Shown here piece by piece: positions 46,670 through 56,656 of a stretch of 64,000 nt of DNA. The stretch covers positions 682,001 to 746,000 of the forward strand of contig CAYJMS010000002.1 in the NCBI GenBank assembly GCA_964371615.1, given 5' to 3'. A model generated the notes under the pieces. That model searched no databases. It had not been told where the DNA came from and was given only the letters and a program-made list of their open reading frames with translations. The position numbers were made by a program, and so were the translations under genes. How positions within the stretch are numbered: the stretch's first letter is position 1; every line of letters starts with the position of its first letter. The DNA is from SpSt-333 sp964371615 (GTDB lineage: Bacteria > Bacteroidota > Ignavibacteria > UBA10030 > UBA8401).

Positions 46670-48402
46670 GGGACTAAAACGGGGAAATATAAGAGAAATG
46701 AGGAATGATAAAGGATGAAGGATGATTTATGAATTATGAAATTGAGTAGTTGAGAATGATGAAACAAATATATCGTTGCAAAATTACAAGATTGCAAGAT
46801 TACAAGAAAGCGTTAACCGCAAAGGGCGCAAAGAAATTTCTCGTAGGGCAGACATTCTTGTCTGCCAATATTTATCCCTCCCCTATTGTTCACCACGGAG
46901 GACACGGAAGTCGCGGAGGAAATAATAGAATGAATTCAACATCCACGTAGGGCAGGTGAATTGCGGAATTTATAAACTGTGGAATTGTGGAATTGAAAAG
47001 CAAAAAAGCATTAACCGCAAAGGGCGCAAAGAAATTTCTCGTAGGGCGGGCACAAATAATTGCGGAATTTATTAACTGTGGAATTGTGGAATTGAAAAGC
47101 AAAAAAGCATTAACCGCAAAGGGCGCAAAGATATTGCAAAGGACACGAAGATATTTCTCGTAGGGCGGGCATTCTTGCCCGCCAAAATTTATTCCCTCCC
47201 CCCGGGGAGTAGTTGAGAATGATGAAACAAATATATCGTTGCAAAATTACAAGATTACAAGATTGCAAGATTAACGAGAAATGATGAATAATGAAGGAAG
47301 AAAGTAGTTGAGAATGGTAAAACAAATATATCGTTGCAAGATTACAAGAAAGCGTTAACCGCAAAGGGCGCAAAGATATTGCAAAGGACGCGAAGATATT
47401 TCTCGTAGGGCGGGCATTCTAGCCCGCCAAAATTTATTCCCTCCCCCCGGGGAGTAGTTGAGAATGATGAAACAAATATATCGTTGCAAAATTACAAGAT
47501 TACAAGATTGCAAGATTAACGAGAAATGATGAATAATGAAGGAAGAAAGTAGTTGAGAATGGTAAAACAAATATACCGTTGCAAGATTACAAGAAAGCGT
47601 TAACCGCAAAGGGCGCAAAGATTACGCAAAGATTGCAAAGTTAAATTCCTGTAGGGCAGACATTCCTGTCTGCCATAATTTATCCCCTCACCAATGAGTA
47701 GTTGAGTATATGCGTAGAATGATTCATGAACTATAGCGCGTCATCCCCGCCTGCCTGCCGCAGGCATGGCAGTTCTTAGCGGGGATCTGCCAACATGCTT
47801 TTTCCCTTTGCTGTGTGTTGGGGAACCCAACGCTCGGAACAGATTCCCACTATCCACCAAAAAGATGGCAGACGCAAAAAACGCGAAAGCATGTGGGAAT
47901 GACGCGCATTATAATTCTCCCTCCATTCCGCGTCGTCTGTGGTTGATTTTTATATCAACAGGTCGCACCTACGGCGCTCTAACAACTTCGGGGAAAACGT
48001 TTTCTACAAACAGATCGCCCCTCCGGGGCTGGTAAATTGCGGAATTTTGAAATTGATAAATTGTAGAATTGAAAAAACAAAATCTTTTGTAAAAACCGCG
48101 AACCGAAGGCGGGTATTTTTTGAGTGCGATCTTAATGCGTGATTCGTAATGATGAATGATGAATGATAAAATTGAGTAGTTGAGAATGATAAACAAATAT
48201 ATCGTTGCAAAATTACAAGATTACAAGATTGCAGGATTAATGAGAAATGATAAAGGATGAAGGATGAATTATGAAGGATGATTTATGAATGGAAGTCGTT
48301 GATTAGTTGAGGAATTGAGTAGTCAAAACCGCGAACCGAAGGTTCGCAATATTTTTTCTCCGTGTCCTCAGTGCCTCCGTGGTGAAGCTTTTGTTTTTGC
48401 TT
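46670..48402. repeat. Gene-free repeat field inside the export region
   Basis: About 1.7 kb between the two export gene sets, without a gene. It contains a 245-bp tandem duplication (separate entry) and several GTAGGGC...GCCC hairpins (near 46846, 47158, 47404, 47650). Runs of AACAAATATATCGTTGCAAA and ATTACAAGATTGCAAG recur, with repeated TTAACCGCAAAGGGCGCAAA. 47740-47904 is a twin-hairpin unit, 47957-48032 a paired CCTACGG hairpin unit, and CGAACCGAAGGTTCG lies near 48334. Confidence 0.75.
47111..47600. repeat. 245-bp tandem direct repeat, two full copies
   Basis: The sequence beginning TAACCGCAAAGGGCGCAAAG starts at 47111, 47356 and 47601, an exact 245-bp period. Two full copies are present and the third diverges after about 20 bp. 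Copies differ at only a few positions. Each copy itself holds a GTAGGGCGGGC hairpin and an AACAAATATATCGTTGC unit. The near-identical open frames in the two copies are repeat translations, not genes. Confidence 0.85.
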
Positions 48403-49425
48403 TTAATCTACATTGCGGAATCGATCGTAGAGGCTCTTGATTTTTACACCATAGAGGTGATCGATAACGTAGTATCCGACAGAACCGACGATAGAAAGGA
48501 GGAAAAAGGAAATGACGATCACGGCTCTTTTCGGTTTGGCTTTCTTTGCCGCGGGGCGGGCGGGATCGAGGATGTTGATCACGGGAATATTCTTTACCTC
48601 TTCGATCTTCACGATCTCATATTGTTTCCGCAATTCCGTATAGATGGCCGCATTGATCTGCACATCCCGGATCAGCCGTTCCTGTTCCAACAGCAGCTGC
48701 GGCGAGAAGACCTGCCGGTTCTGTTCGCGGAATTCCTTCAATTTATTTTCCGACGCCGTCAGGTCTTTTTTCACTTCATCGAGACGTGATTCGACAAATC
48801 GGCGTTGTTCTCCCGCGCTGGTGGTCCGTTTGTTTCGGACAAATGCATCCAGTTGTTCGGTCGTGGCATTGAGAATATCCGCCGCAATTTGCGCTTCCGG
48901 CATTTCGATGGACAGAGACAGTACCGATGTCTTGTTGTCCATCGATACATTTAAATCGGTGGAGAGATTTTTGAGCGCAACCTCGTACGACCGTTCCGGG
49001 GTTTTTTCTTCGATTTCCCAGTATTCGATCAGATTGACCGGATTGGGAAATTCCTTTGTCTGATATTTCTTATAGATTACCGGATTGAGTATCGCTTCGC
49101 TTTTAACGATGGTCGGATACAATTTTACCAGCGAGCCGTTTGATCCGCCGATGTTCACCCCCGCCAACGAGGCAAGGTCGGAGAGGCCGCCCAACGACGA
49201 TAACTTCCCTTTGTCGGTTTCCGGAAGCAGAATAGTGGAGGAAATAAAACTCTCCTGCAACACATAACTGAAGCCGATTGCGAACAGGCTGGTGCATACA
49301 ACGATCAGCGATATCCGTTTTATTTTGCTCCGGAGTAACCGTGCTATCGGTATAAGATCAATGGATTGTTGCGGCGTATCGTTTTCTTCAGGCATCACGT
49401 GTTGTTCCAGGTTGTCGTTAACCAT
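48403..49425 (-). CDS. Chain-length determinant protein, Wzz family (first copy)
   Basis: 340 residues with membrane helices near 40-60 and 305-325. The periplasmic coiled coil has ERSYEVALKNLSTDLNVSMD, EAQIAADILNATTEQLDAFV and VFSPQLLLEQERLIRDVQIN. The proline-rich C-terminal segment VINILDPARPAAKKAKPKR is typical of Wzz. No kinase domain. It starts 4 bp after the Wza-like gene, so the pair is co-transcribed; Wzz and Wza homologues usually work as one export complex. Confidence 0.88.
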   Translation of the reverse strand: MVNDNLEQHVMPEENDTPQQSIDLIPIARLLRSKIKRISLIVVCTSLFAIGFSYVLQESFISSTILLPETDKGKLSSLGGLSDLASLAGVNIGGSNGSLVKLYPTIVKSEAILNPVIYKKYQTKEFPNPVNLIEYWEIEEKTPERSYEVALKNLSTDLNVSMDNKTSVLSLSIEMPEAQIAADILNATTEQLDAFVRNKRTTSAGEQRRFVESRLDEVKKDLTASENKLKEFREQNRQVFSPQLLLEQERLIRDVQINAAIYTELRKQYEIVKIEEVKNIPVINILDPARPAAKKAKPKRAVIVISFFLLSIVGSVGYYVIDHLYGVKIKSLYDRFRNVD

Positions 49426-49429
49426 AAAG

Positions 49430-51832
49430 TTATCTCGCTATACTGGCGACACCGACAGTAATGGCGGCCAGACTCGCCAGGATTGTCACAATATCCCGGA
49501 TGTAGGGAAATACGGTGTCCGGTTTTTCAACTTTTTTGGGGACCATGACCACGCTCCCGGGCATGATCTCAGGATCCGGCGATAAGAAACCACCCGACTC
49601 CCATTTTTTTCCGGTCGGCAGGAATGCAACGGCGCCATCCTCGTAGGCCTCCTCAGTAAATCCTCCTGCCTGATCGATATAATATTCAATCGATGCACCT
49701 TCTTTATAGATCACCGGGCTCGGGACAAATACTTCGCCCCGGACAAAGACGATATCCTCTCTCTGGCCGATGTGTATGGAATCGCCCCCGTCAACCAGAA
49801 GATTGTCGGGCGATTCTTCGTCCTCAATCGCATTTTTCATATCCAGCGGAATCCTGCCGGTATTCTTGGACGCCCGGTAGAACTCACCCGCTTCAATGTA
49901 TGCCCCTTCCTTAATTCCACCCGCACGTTGAATGATATTGGAGATCCTGTCTGTGTTCGTCTGAACGGTGTACGATCCCGGATATCGTACCATGCCGGTG
50001 ACACTCACGGTTTTAATGGCGCCGAATTTTGCCCTGCGCGGTACCAATACAAAATCAAAATCTCTCAGGCGGTATTCCGATGCGGAATCCACTTCCCAAT
50101 AATTTTTGGGAATGGAAATTTTTTCAGCCACCGCATACATGTTGACCGAACTGGTGTCGATACTCGACACTTCTATATTTTCGGTCGACGCTTCAACGGT
50201 CAGTCCGCCGGCGGTCACAATAAGGTCGGTGACCGAAAGGTTTTCGCTCCGGATGTAGGTGCCGGGATAATGCACTGCTCCGGAAATGGTGACCGTATGG
50301 GGCCTGTTGAAGAGGCTGTCACGGTAAACAATAATCGAATCTTCATTGACAAGAATTACATTATGGACCATATCATTTACCATCGCCTGATTCGGATCGA
50401 ATGACAGCACCTGTCGCTTCTTATTCGGCAGCATTCGGAAGATCAATCCTTTGGGAAACGTCACACCGTCCAGGCTATCGGCATTGATAATAAGATCACG
50501 GACGGTGAGATCTTTTGTGAGTTCATAGATACCCGGTTTTCTGACACTCCCGTATATTGCTGCGCGATTTCGAAACTCTTTATTAATTTTACGTATTGTC
50601 ACGATGTCGCCGTCGACTAATCCGTAGGAACTTTTTAACAATGCATCGGCAGATGTGAACAGAAGGTCGATATCCTGTACGTTCTTCGATGATTCAGTCC
50701 GCTTCGAAAACGGGACAATACGTTCGATATGAACGCGTTCAACATACGATTCGAACACCAATCCCCCCGACAGTTGCAGCAGATCCCGGAGCGATTCCTT
50801 TGGACGCAGTTCGTAAATACCGGGACGGAACAGGGTTCCGACGATGGCGACGCGGTCGGCAACCGGAGGTACAAAAATAATATCCCCATCCTGAAGGTGT
50901 ACATCCTTGGAATTATCCCCTTTCAGAATGTATTCATACAGATCGATGTTCCGGAACAGTTTCCCGTCCCTGCGTAACTGAACTTCCCGCAAACTCCCCC
51001 GTGTCATTGGTCCGCCGGCAAGATATAAAGCCTGCATGACGGTTGATAATGAGGAAAGAGAGTATCCTCCCGGTTGCTCAACTTCCCCGAGGACGAATAC
51101 CTGCGAAGTTTTTACTTTCCCGATCGATACATCCAGGAACGATGTCGCGTCCCGTGCGCCGTTTCTCAGGCTGGCATAGACAGCGGTCATTCTTTTCAAC
51201 AAACGATCCTTTAATTGCTGCACCGTAATACCTACCGCACCGATCGGACCGACATCCGAGATGACAATATTTCCGTCCTTATTGACCGTCAGCTGGGAGG
51301 ATAATTTTGTTTCACCCCAGACCGAAAGAATGATTTCATCACCGATCCCGAGCAGGTACGATGGCGACGTGGCGACGTTCATCGATGGTTTGAATGTTGA
51401 GGATGGATATTGAAAGATTTCGTATCCGAACGGCTGAATTGTAGAGTCTATCCCCATCCTGCCGTGAAATTCGGGAATTTTTTCGAGTTTCTTCCGTTTT
51501 TTTATGTATTGAACGGACGGATCCGTTCCGGTCGAATCTGACGCTACCATTCCGGATAAAACATCGGTACGATCGTCAAGAGCAGGGCTGAATGTGCGGT
51601 TTTGAATAAAATCTTCAAGACTGATTCCGAGTTCCCGTGCCCGTTGCACTGCTTCGGACCTGGTCATTCCAAACTCTCTGATCTTCGCTTCAATTTGCTC
51701 GGGAGTCATCGTCTGCAATTGTGTTTCTGCATCAGATTTCAGTTGTTTTTTCGTTTGTGCGTCCGCGCTTCCGGTTAACAGCAAGAGCACAAATACGACG
51801 GAACAACAGCGTAGTATGAATAATTTGTTCAT
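49430..51832 (-). CDS. Multi-SLBB polysaccharide export protein, Wza-like (copy 1)
   Basis: 800 residues, signal peptide MNKLFILRCCSVVFVLLLLT. The same short helical domain as copy 2 is present (LQTMTPEQIEAKIREFGMTR ... GISLEDFI, residues 36-77). A polysaccharide-export domain follows (YLLGIGDEIILSVWGETKLS), then several SLBB repeats (VFVLGEVEQPGGYSLSSL, VAIVGTLFRPGIYELRPK, VTISGAVHYPGTYIRSEN). A C-terminal membrane helix (IVTILASLAAITVGVASI) closes it. First gene of the 48-kb minus-strand locus, preceded by a good promoter candidate. Confidence 0.88.
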   Translation of the reverse strand: MNKLFILRCCSVVFVLLLLTGSADAQTKKQLKSDAETQLQTMTPEQIEAKIREFGMTRSEAVQRARELGISLEDFIQNRTFSPALDDRTDVLSGMVASDSTGTDPSVQYIKKRKKLEKIPEFHGRMGIDSTIQPFGYEIFQYPSSTFKPSMNVATSPSYLLGIGDEIILSVWGETKLSSQLTVNKDGNIVISDVGPIGAVGITVQQLKDRLLKRMTAVYASLRNGARDATSFLDVSIGKVKTSQVFVLGEVEQPGGYSLSSLSTVMQALYLAGGPMTRGSLREVQLRRDGKLFRNIDLYEYILKGDNSKDVHLQDGDIIFVPPVADRVAIVGTLFRPGIYELRPKESLRDLLQLSGGLVFESYVERVHIERIVPFSKRTESSKNVQDIDLLFTSADALLKSSYGLVDGDIVTIRKINKEFRNRAAIYGSVRKPGIYELTKDLTVRDLIINADSLDGVTFPKGLIFRMLPNKKRQVLSFDPNQAMVNDMVHNVILVNEDSIIVYRDSLFNRPHTVTISGAVHYPGTYIRSENLSVTDLIVTAGGLTVEASTENIEVSSIDTSSVNMYAVAEKISIPKNYWEVDSASEYRLRDFDFVLVPRRAKFGAIKTVSVTGMVRYPGSYTVQTNTDRISNIIQRAGGIKEGAYIEAGEFYRASKNTGRIPLDMKNAIEDEESPDNLLVDGGDSIHIGQREDIVFVRGEVFVPSPVIYKEGASIEYYIDQAGGFTEEAYEDGAVAFLPTGKKWESGGFLSPDPEIMPGSVVMVPKKVEKPDTVFPYIRDIVTILASLAAITVGVASIAR

Positions 51833-51948
51833 ATTTTGGGATTATTGTTTTATCGATACCGTTGCTGAGAACATTCAGAGATCGGAAAATATCCTTAAAT
51901 GTCCAAATAACTCCTCGTTTCCGCTCCTACCGCAACCACTCGAAATAC

Positions 51949-51977
51949 ATTATACAACGGAGTCTTAAAATTATCAG
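51949..51977 (-). promoter_or_regulatory. Candidate promoter at the head of the polysaccharide locus
   Basis: On the minus strand CTGATA (complement at 51972-51977), a 17-bp spacer and a perfect TATAAT (complement at 51949-51954), about 117 bp before the first export gene. The position is right for the main promoter of the locus. Found by eye. Confidence 0.45.
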
Positions 51978-52029
51978 TGAATATAATGAATTTATCGGAG
52001 TGTCACAAGAATGGAGTAATTGGTCATTT

Positions 52030-53334
52030 GTCATTGGTCATTAGTAATTGGTAATTGCTTGCCCGCCGTGCTCCACCTTTTGGCGGGGGAATTGGGGGTT
52101 TTGGTTGATAAATATTGCAAAATTACAAAATTGCAAGATTACAAGATTAATGCGGAAGGATGAGGGATGAATGATAGTCGTTGAGTATTTGAGTATATGA
52201 GTTTATGAATATTTGAGAAGTTGAGCCTAATGTAGCGCCGGTGTCACCTGTCCGCCAATCTTAATGGCGGATCACCGGCGGTTTTTAAATAATGATAAGC
52301 GATCACAGAATATTGCGGAATTTATAAACCGCGGTCCTTCGACTCGGCATAGAGCAGCTACTGCCTCGCCTGCCCCCTAGGGACTCGGGATAAATACAAA
52401 CATTTCGCTCCTACGGAGCTCTATGCTTTTAAAGGGAAAACTTTTTCTACAAACATACCGCTCCTACGGAGCGGTTTTTTTTATCAAAACATATTTTTAG
52501 TATTCGTACCCCGTAGGGGCACAATGTTTGTAGCAAGTCGTTCCCCATAATAATCAGAGCCCCGAAGGGGCGAAATGTTGATATCGATTTAGAAATTTCC
52601 AGCCCCCAGGGACTCAGGATGAAAAGCAAATCCTAATCTTTTTCGATTGCACGGTGAGGACACCGTGCCAACAATGAAATTGTCGAATTTATAAATTGTG
52701 GAATTGCGGAATTGAAAATCAAAACCGCGAACCGGAGGCGGGATGTTTTTAATAAAATAATAAATGAGTAATGCGTGATGATTAATGATGAATTATGAAG
52801 GATGAATTATGAATGGAAGTCGTTGAGTAGTTGAATAGTTGAGAAGGCAAAACCGCGAACCGGAGGCGGGATGTTTTTAATAAAATAATAAATGAGTAAT
52901 GCGTGATGATTAATGATGAATTATGAAGGATGAATTATGAATGGAAGTCGTTGAGTAGTTGAATAGTTGAGAAGGCAAAACCGCGAACCGAAGGTTCGCC
53001 AATATTATTCTCCGTGTCCTCAGTGCCTCCGTGGTGTATCGTTTTGCTTTTGTTTTTTTGGTGACCGCCGTAGGCGGGAAAATTACTTTGGTGCCTTTGT
53101 GTCTTGGTGGTTATTTTTGCTTTTGCTTTTTTTGTGCCCGCCGCAGGCGGATTGTTTTAAATAAAATAATAAATGAGTAATGCATGATGATTAATGATGA
53201 ATTATGAAGGATGAATTATGAATGGAAGTCGTTGAGTAGTTGAATAGTTGAGAAGGCAAAACCGCGAACCGGAGGTTCTCGATACATTTCCTTTGTGATT
53301 TGGTGACTTTGTGGTGGATTTTGTTTTTGCTTTT
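52030..53334. repeat. Gene-free repeat field between the locus and uvrA
   Basis: No gene. Holds a GCCGGTG...CACCGGC hairpin with a second hairpin nested in it (52236-52280). Two paired CCTACGG hairpin units face each other (52396-52475 and, inverted, 52505-52580). A CACGGTGAGGACACCGTG hairpin lies near 52650, a 128-bp tandem repeat has its own entry, and there are a TTTGGTGCCTTTGTGTCTTG copy near 53088 and GCCGCAGGCGG modules. Confidence 0.75.
52721..52976. repeat. 128-bp tandem direct repeat
   Basis: AAAACCGCGAACCG starts at 52721, 52849 and 52977, an exact 128-bp period. The first two copies appear identical through GGAGGCGGGATGTTTTTAAT to GTAGTTGAATAGTTGAGAAG; the third changes after the first 15 bp. 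Much of the unit recurs at 53155-53270. Confidence 0.85.
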
Positions 53335-56229
53335 TTATAGAATTTTTTTCAGGAAGGAACCGGTATATGACTGCGGTAATTTTGTCAACTCCTCCGGCGT
53401 GCCGCCGGCGACGATCTGTCCCCCGTTTTCGCCGCCGCCGGGGCCCATGTCGATGATATAATCGGCGCACTTGATCACATCAAGATTGTGCTCGATAACG
53501 ATAAGTGAGTTGCCCGCAGCCAGAAGCGCATTGAAGCACTTCAGCAATTTGGCGATGTCGTCAAAATGGAGTCCCGTGGTCGGTTCGTCGAAAATAAAGA
53601 GCGTGTGCCCTTCTTTCTTCTCCACAAGATGGGCCGCCAGTTTTACCCGCTGCGCTTCGCCGCCGGAAAGAGTCGTGGCGGATTGTCCCAGGCGTAGATA
53701 TCCGAGTCCCACGTCTTCCAATACCTGCAGTTTTTGTGCGATCTTTTTTCCGTCGACATGTTTGCCGAAGAACTCGATCGCTTCTTCGACGGTGAGCGCC
53801 AGCATCTCATCCACATTCTTGCCGTTCCAGCGGATCTCCAACACCTCTTTTTTGTACCGTTTTCCCTGGCACGATTCGCACGTCAGATACAGATCCGCCA
53901 TAAACTGCATCTCTACTTTCTGCAGTCCGTCTCCTTCGCACACGTCGCATCGTCCCCCCGGAACATTGAACGAGAAATATCCGGGCTGATAACCGTGCAG
54001 TTTTGCCATCGGTGTTTTCGACAGCAGGTCGCGCATCGAATCGAATATTCCCAGATACGTGACGGGATTGGAACGCGGAGAACGGCCGATCGGAGACTGG
54101 TCCACCACTTCGAGATGCTGCACATTCTCCCACCCTTCAATATCATGCACTCCGCTTAACCGGCCGATGTGGCCATTTAATCTTTTTTTGATCCCTTCAC
54201 CGATCACCTCGTGCACGAGCGTACTTTTTCCCGAGCCGCTGACGCCGGTAATGCAGGCGAACATCCGCAGCGGAATTTCCAAATCGATATTCCGCAGGTT
54301 GTGAAGATAGGCGTTCTTTATGTGGATCGTCTCTTTCCCCTTCTTACGCCGCGAACGGGGTACAGGTATCGACAGCGATCCGGAGAGATATTTTCCCGTG
54401 AGAGAGCGATCGGAAACAAGCGCTTCCTGGAATGTCCCTTCGAATATCACCTCGCCGCCGCGCTCACCGGCTTTCGGTCCCATGTCGATAATCCGGTCCG
54501 CAGCGTGCATCATATCCGCATCGTGCTCCACCACCAATACGGTGTTACCGATATCCCGCAGCCGTTTCAGTATGTTGATCAGCCGGTCATTGTCCAGCGG
54601 ATGAAGGCCGATGCTCGGTTCGTCAAGAACGTAAATGGATCCGACAAGGGACGATCCGATCGATGTGGCGAGATTGATCCTTTGCGATTCGCCGCCGGAG
54701 AGCGTATTGGAGAGACGGTCGAGCGTCAGGTATCCGACGCCGACATCCACCAGATACCGGAGCCGTTTTCGAATCTCTTCAAGAATTCGTTTAGCGATGC
54801 TTGTTTCGAAGTCGTTTAATGCCAATCGGGAAAAGAAATCATTCGCCCGTTCCACGGAGAGTGCGACGATCTCACCGATGTGCTTTCCGCCGATTTTCAC
54901 GTACTGCGCTTCTTTGCGCAATCGGCTGCCGTGACACTCGTCGCAGGTGGTATAACCGCGGTACCGGGAGAGGAGAACGCGGTACTGAATCTTGTACGCT
55001 TTCTTCTCCACCATCGCAAAAAATCCGTTGATGCCGTCGAACTGCTTTCCGTATCCGTTCATCACAATCGCGAGTTGTTCTTCGGTCAGTTTTCTGAACG
55101 GCACATTCATCGGTACGCCGGCGTCGTAGGCGATACGGGCGAGGTCGCGAAGATTCTCCTGAAACTTCGGCGTGGTCCATGGAGCGACCGCTCCCTCTTT
55201 GAGAGTCTTTTCCTGATCCGGTACGACCAGATCCATATCGATACCGACCGAGCGGCCGAATCCCTGACATTTTTTGCACGCACCGATCGGCGAGTTGAAG
55301 GCAAACAGATGCGGCTCCGGTTCTTCGAATTTTATTTTATCAAGAGCGCATTCAAAATGCTGGCTGAAGGGGATTGTCTCTTGCGTTTCGAGATTGAACA
55401 CCGATGCGTATCCGTCTCCTTCTACAAAAGCGGTCTGGATGGAATCGGCAAGACGATTGATGCTCTGCACCTCTTTTTTTCGCAGTATATACCTGTCGAC
55501 GAGAATGAATATATTTTTTTTAGACTTCGGCACGTCTTTGCGGGAGGATGCGTCCGTCACCCTTCGACGCGTCCCGGCGGAGGACGCCGTGACTTGCTCA
55601 GGGTGAACAGTTTGATTAAGATCGATTAATTCTCCGTTCAAGATGATACGGAAGAATCCCCGTTTCTTGAGCGATTCAAGTTCCTGCGCAACGCTCTTCC
55701 CTTCATGGTCGTGCATCGGAAACATCACATACCATTTTGTCCCTTCCTCCTCCTGCAGAATCCGGTCAACGACGGATTGCACGGAATCCTTCCTGATCTC
55801 CCTGCCGCAAACCGGACAGACCGTCCTGCCGACCCTGGCATATAATAGACGCAGGTAATCGTAGATCTCCGTGGTGGTAGCAACAGTGGAGCGGGGATTG
55901 CGTGTGTTGGTGCGCTGTTCAATGGAGATAGCAGGGGACATACCCTGTATGACATCCACATCCGGTTTGTCCATCCGTTCCAGAAACTGCCGGGCATACG
56001 CAGAGAGCGATTCGACATACCGCCGCTGCCCTTCCGCATAGATGGTATCGAACGCGAGGGACGATTTTCCCGATCCGCTCACGCCGGTGATCACCACCAG
56101 TCTATTGCGCGGAATTTCGACGGTAATATTCTTGAGATTATGAACCCGGGCCCCCTTGATCAGAAGCGGCGTTCTGGTGGAGTTTAGTGACGACGAAGGA
56201 CGGGGAGAGATTGTTTTTTGTTTAGGCAT
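53335..56229 (-). CDS. uvrA: UvrABC excinuclease subunit A, with an in-frame palindromic repeat
   Basis: 964 residues from the ATG at 56229 (an upstream TTG would add three). UvrA recognises damaged DNA and loads UvrB in nucleotide excision repair. It has two ABC ATPase modules: Walker A GVSGSGKSSLAFDT near residue 50 and GVSGSGKSTLVHEV near 640, signatures LSGGESQRINLA and LSGGEAQRVKLA. The zinc-binding pairs are CPVCGREI, CKKCQGFG, CDVCEGDG and CESCQGKRY. Odd point: between GELIDLNQT and the conserved KKNIFILVDRY lie about 26 extra residues, 18 of them (about 208-225) encoded by a repeat of the family seen at 3337-3389. This accounts for the extra length compared with the usual 940 or so. 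No frameshift; the protein is probably functional. Confidence 0.95.
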   Translation of the reverse strand: MPKQKTISPRPSSSLNSTRTPLLIKGARVHNLKNITVEIPRNRLVVITGVSGSGKSSLAFDTIYAEGQRRYVESLSAYARQFLERMDKPDVDVIQGMSPAISIEQRTNTRNPRSTVATTTEIYDYLRLLYARVGRTVCPVCGREIRKDSVQSVVDRILQEEEGTKWYVMFPMHDHEGKSVAQELESLKKRGFFRIILNGELIDLNQTVHPEQVTASSAGTRRRVTDASSRKDVPKSKKNIFILVDRYILRKKEVQSINRLADSIQTAFVEGDGYASVFNLETQETIPFSQHFECALDKIKFEEPEPHLFAFNSPIGACKKCQGFGRSVGIDMDLVVPDQEKTLKEGAVAPWTTPKFQENLRDLARIAYDAGVPMNVPFRKLTEEQLAIVMNGYGKQFDGINGFFAMVEKKAYKIQYRVLLSRYRGYTTCDECHGSRLRKEAQYVKIGGKHIGEIVALSVERANDFFSRLALNDFETSIAKRILEEIRKRLRYLVDVGVGYLTLDRLSNTLSGGESQRINLATSIGSSLVGSIYVLDEPSIGLHPLDNDRLINILKRLRDIGNTVLVVEHDADMMHAADRIIDMGPKAGERGGEVIFEGTFQEALVSDRSLTGKYLSGSLSIPVPRSRRKKGKETIHIKNAYLHNLRNIDLEIPLRMFACITGVSGSGKSTLVHEVIGEGIKKRLNGHIGRLSGVHDIEGWENVQHLEVVDQSPIGRSPRSNPVTYLGIFDSMRDLLSKTPMAKLHGYQPGYFSFNVPGGRCDVCEGDGLQKVEMQFMADLYLTCESCQGKRYKKEVLEIRWNGKNVDEMLALTVEEAIEFFGKHVDGKKIAQKLQVLEDVGLGYLRLGQSATTLSGGEAQRVKLAAHLVEKKEGHTLFIFDEPTTGLHFDDIAKLLKCFNALLAAGNSLIVIEHNLDVIKCADYIIDMGPGGGENGGQIVAGGTPEELTKLPQSYTGSFLKKIL
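55557..55608 (-). repeat. Palindromic element inside the uvrA coding sequence
   Basis: Read on the minus strand: GTTCACCCTGAGC, then an inner hairpin GGCGTCC...GGACGC, then GTCGAAGGGTGA. The outer arms match the intergenic element at 3337-3389 and lengths are 52 and 53 bp; only the inner hairpin differs. It is translated in frame as VHPEQVTASSAGTRRRVT, in a region where UvrA proteins vary in loop length. Confidence 0.8.
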
Positions 56230-56622
56230 TGGTAACAACTGGAAAATATAATTTTTTGATTTTCTGATTTTGTGATTTTAAGATTTGTGCGGCTACGATT
56301 TATAAACCAAATGATTGTTAATGATTGCTAAATTACAAGATTTATGAACTAATGATATAGAAAAAAATCCACAACTAACATTTCGCACCTACGGCGCTCT
56401 AAAATCTAAGGAAAGACTCTTTCTACAAACATGACGCCCCTACGGGGCGTGAAAATTAATAAATTGATAAATTGTAGGTCGATAGCGCGAACCGAAGGTT
56501 CGCCATTTTATTCTCTGTGCCCTCCGTGCCTCCGTGGTGACTCTTTTGCTTTTGTTTTTGCTTTTTATAGAGTGAAATATACGCATCCCTCAATTGAGGA
56601 ACAATTCCTCTGCATCTGTTTC
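56230..56622. other. uvrA-rlmN divergent spacer with repeats
   Basis: No gene. 56374-56450 is a paired CCTACGG hairpin unit (GCACCTACGGCGC then GCCCCTACGGGGC). CGAACCGAAGGTTCG lies near 56489, followed by a CTCCGTGCCTCCGTGGTGA sequence. 56596-56610 is a perfect palindrome GAGGAA-CAA-TTCCTC, 12 bp before the candidate rlmN -35 box and a possible operator. Confidence 0.5.
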
Positions 56623-56651
56623 TTGCAATACCCGCTTAATTTGGCTATTTT
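56623..56651 (+). promoter_or_regulatory. Candidate rlmN promoter
   Basis: TTGCAA (56623-56628), 17-bp spacer, TATTTT (56646-56651). A start about 7 nt downstream would fall on the first bases of the hairpin at 56657-56688. Found by eye. Confidence 0.35.
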
Positions 56652-56656
56652 AAACA

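Noticed and set aside
47110..47618. Two near-identical open frames of 87 codons on the minus strand
   Set aside because: They are the two copies of the 245-bp tandem repeat read in the same frame; no ribosome-binding site, composition unlike the real genes.
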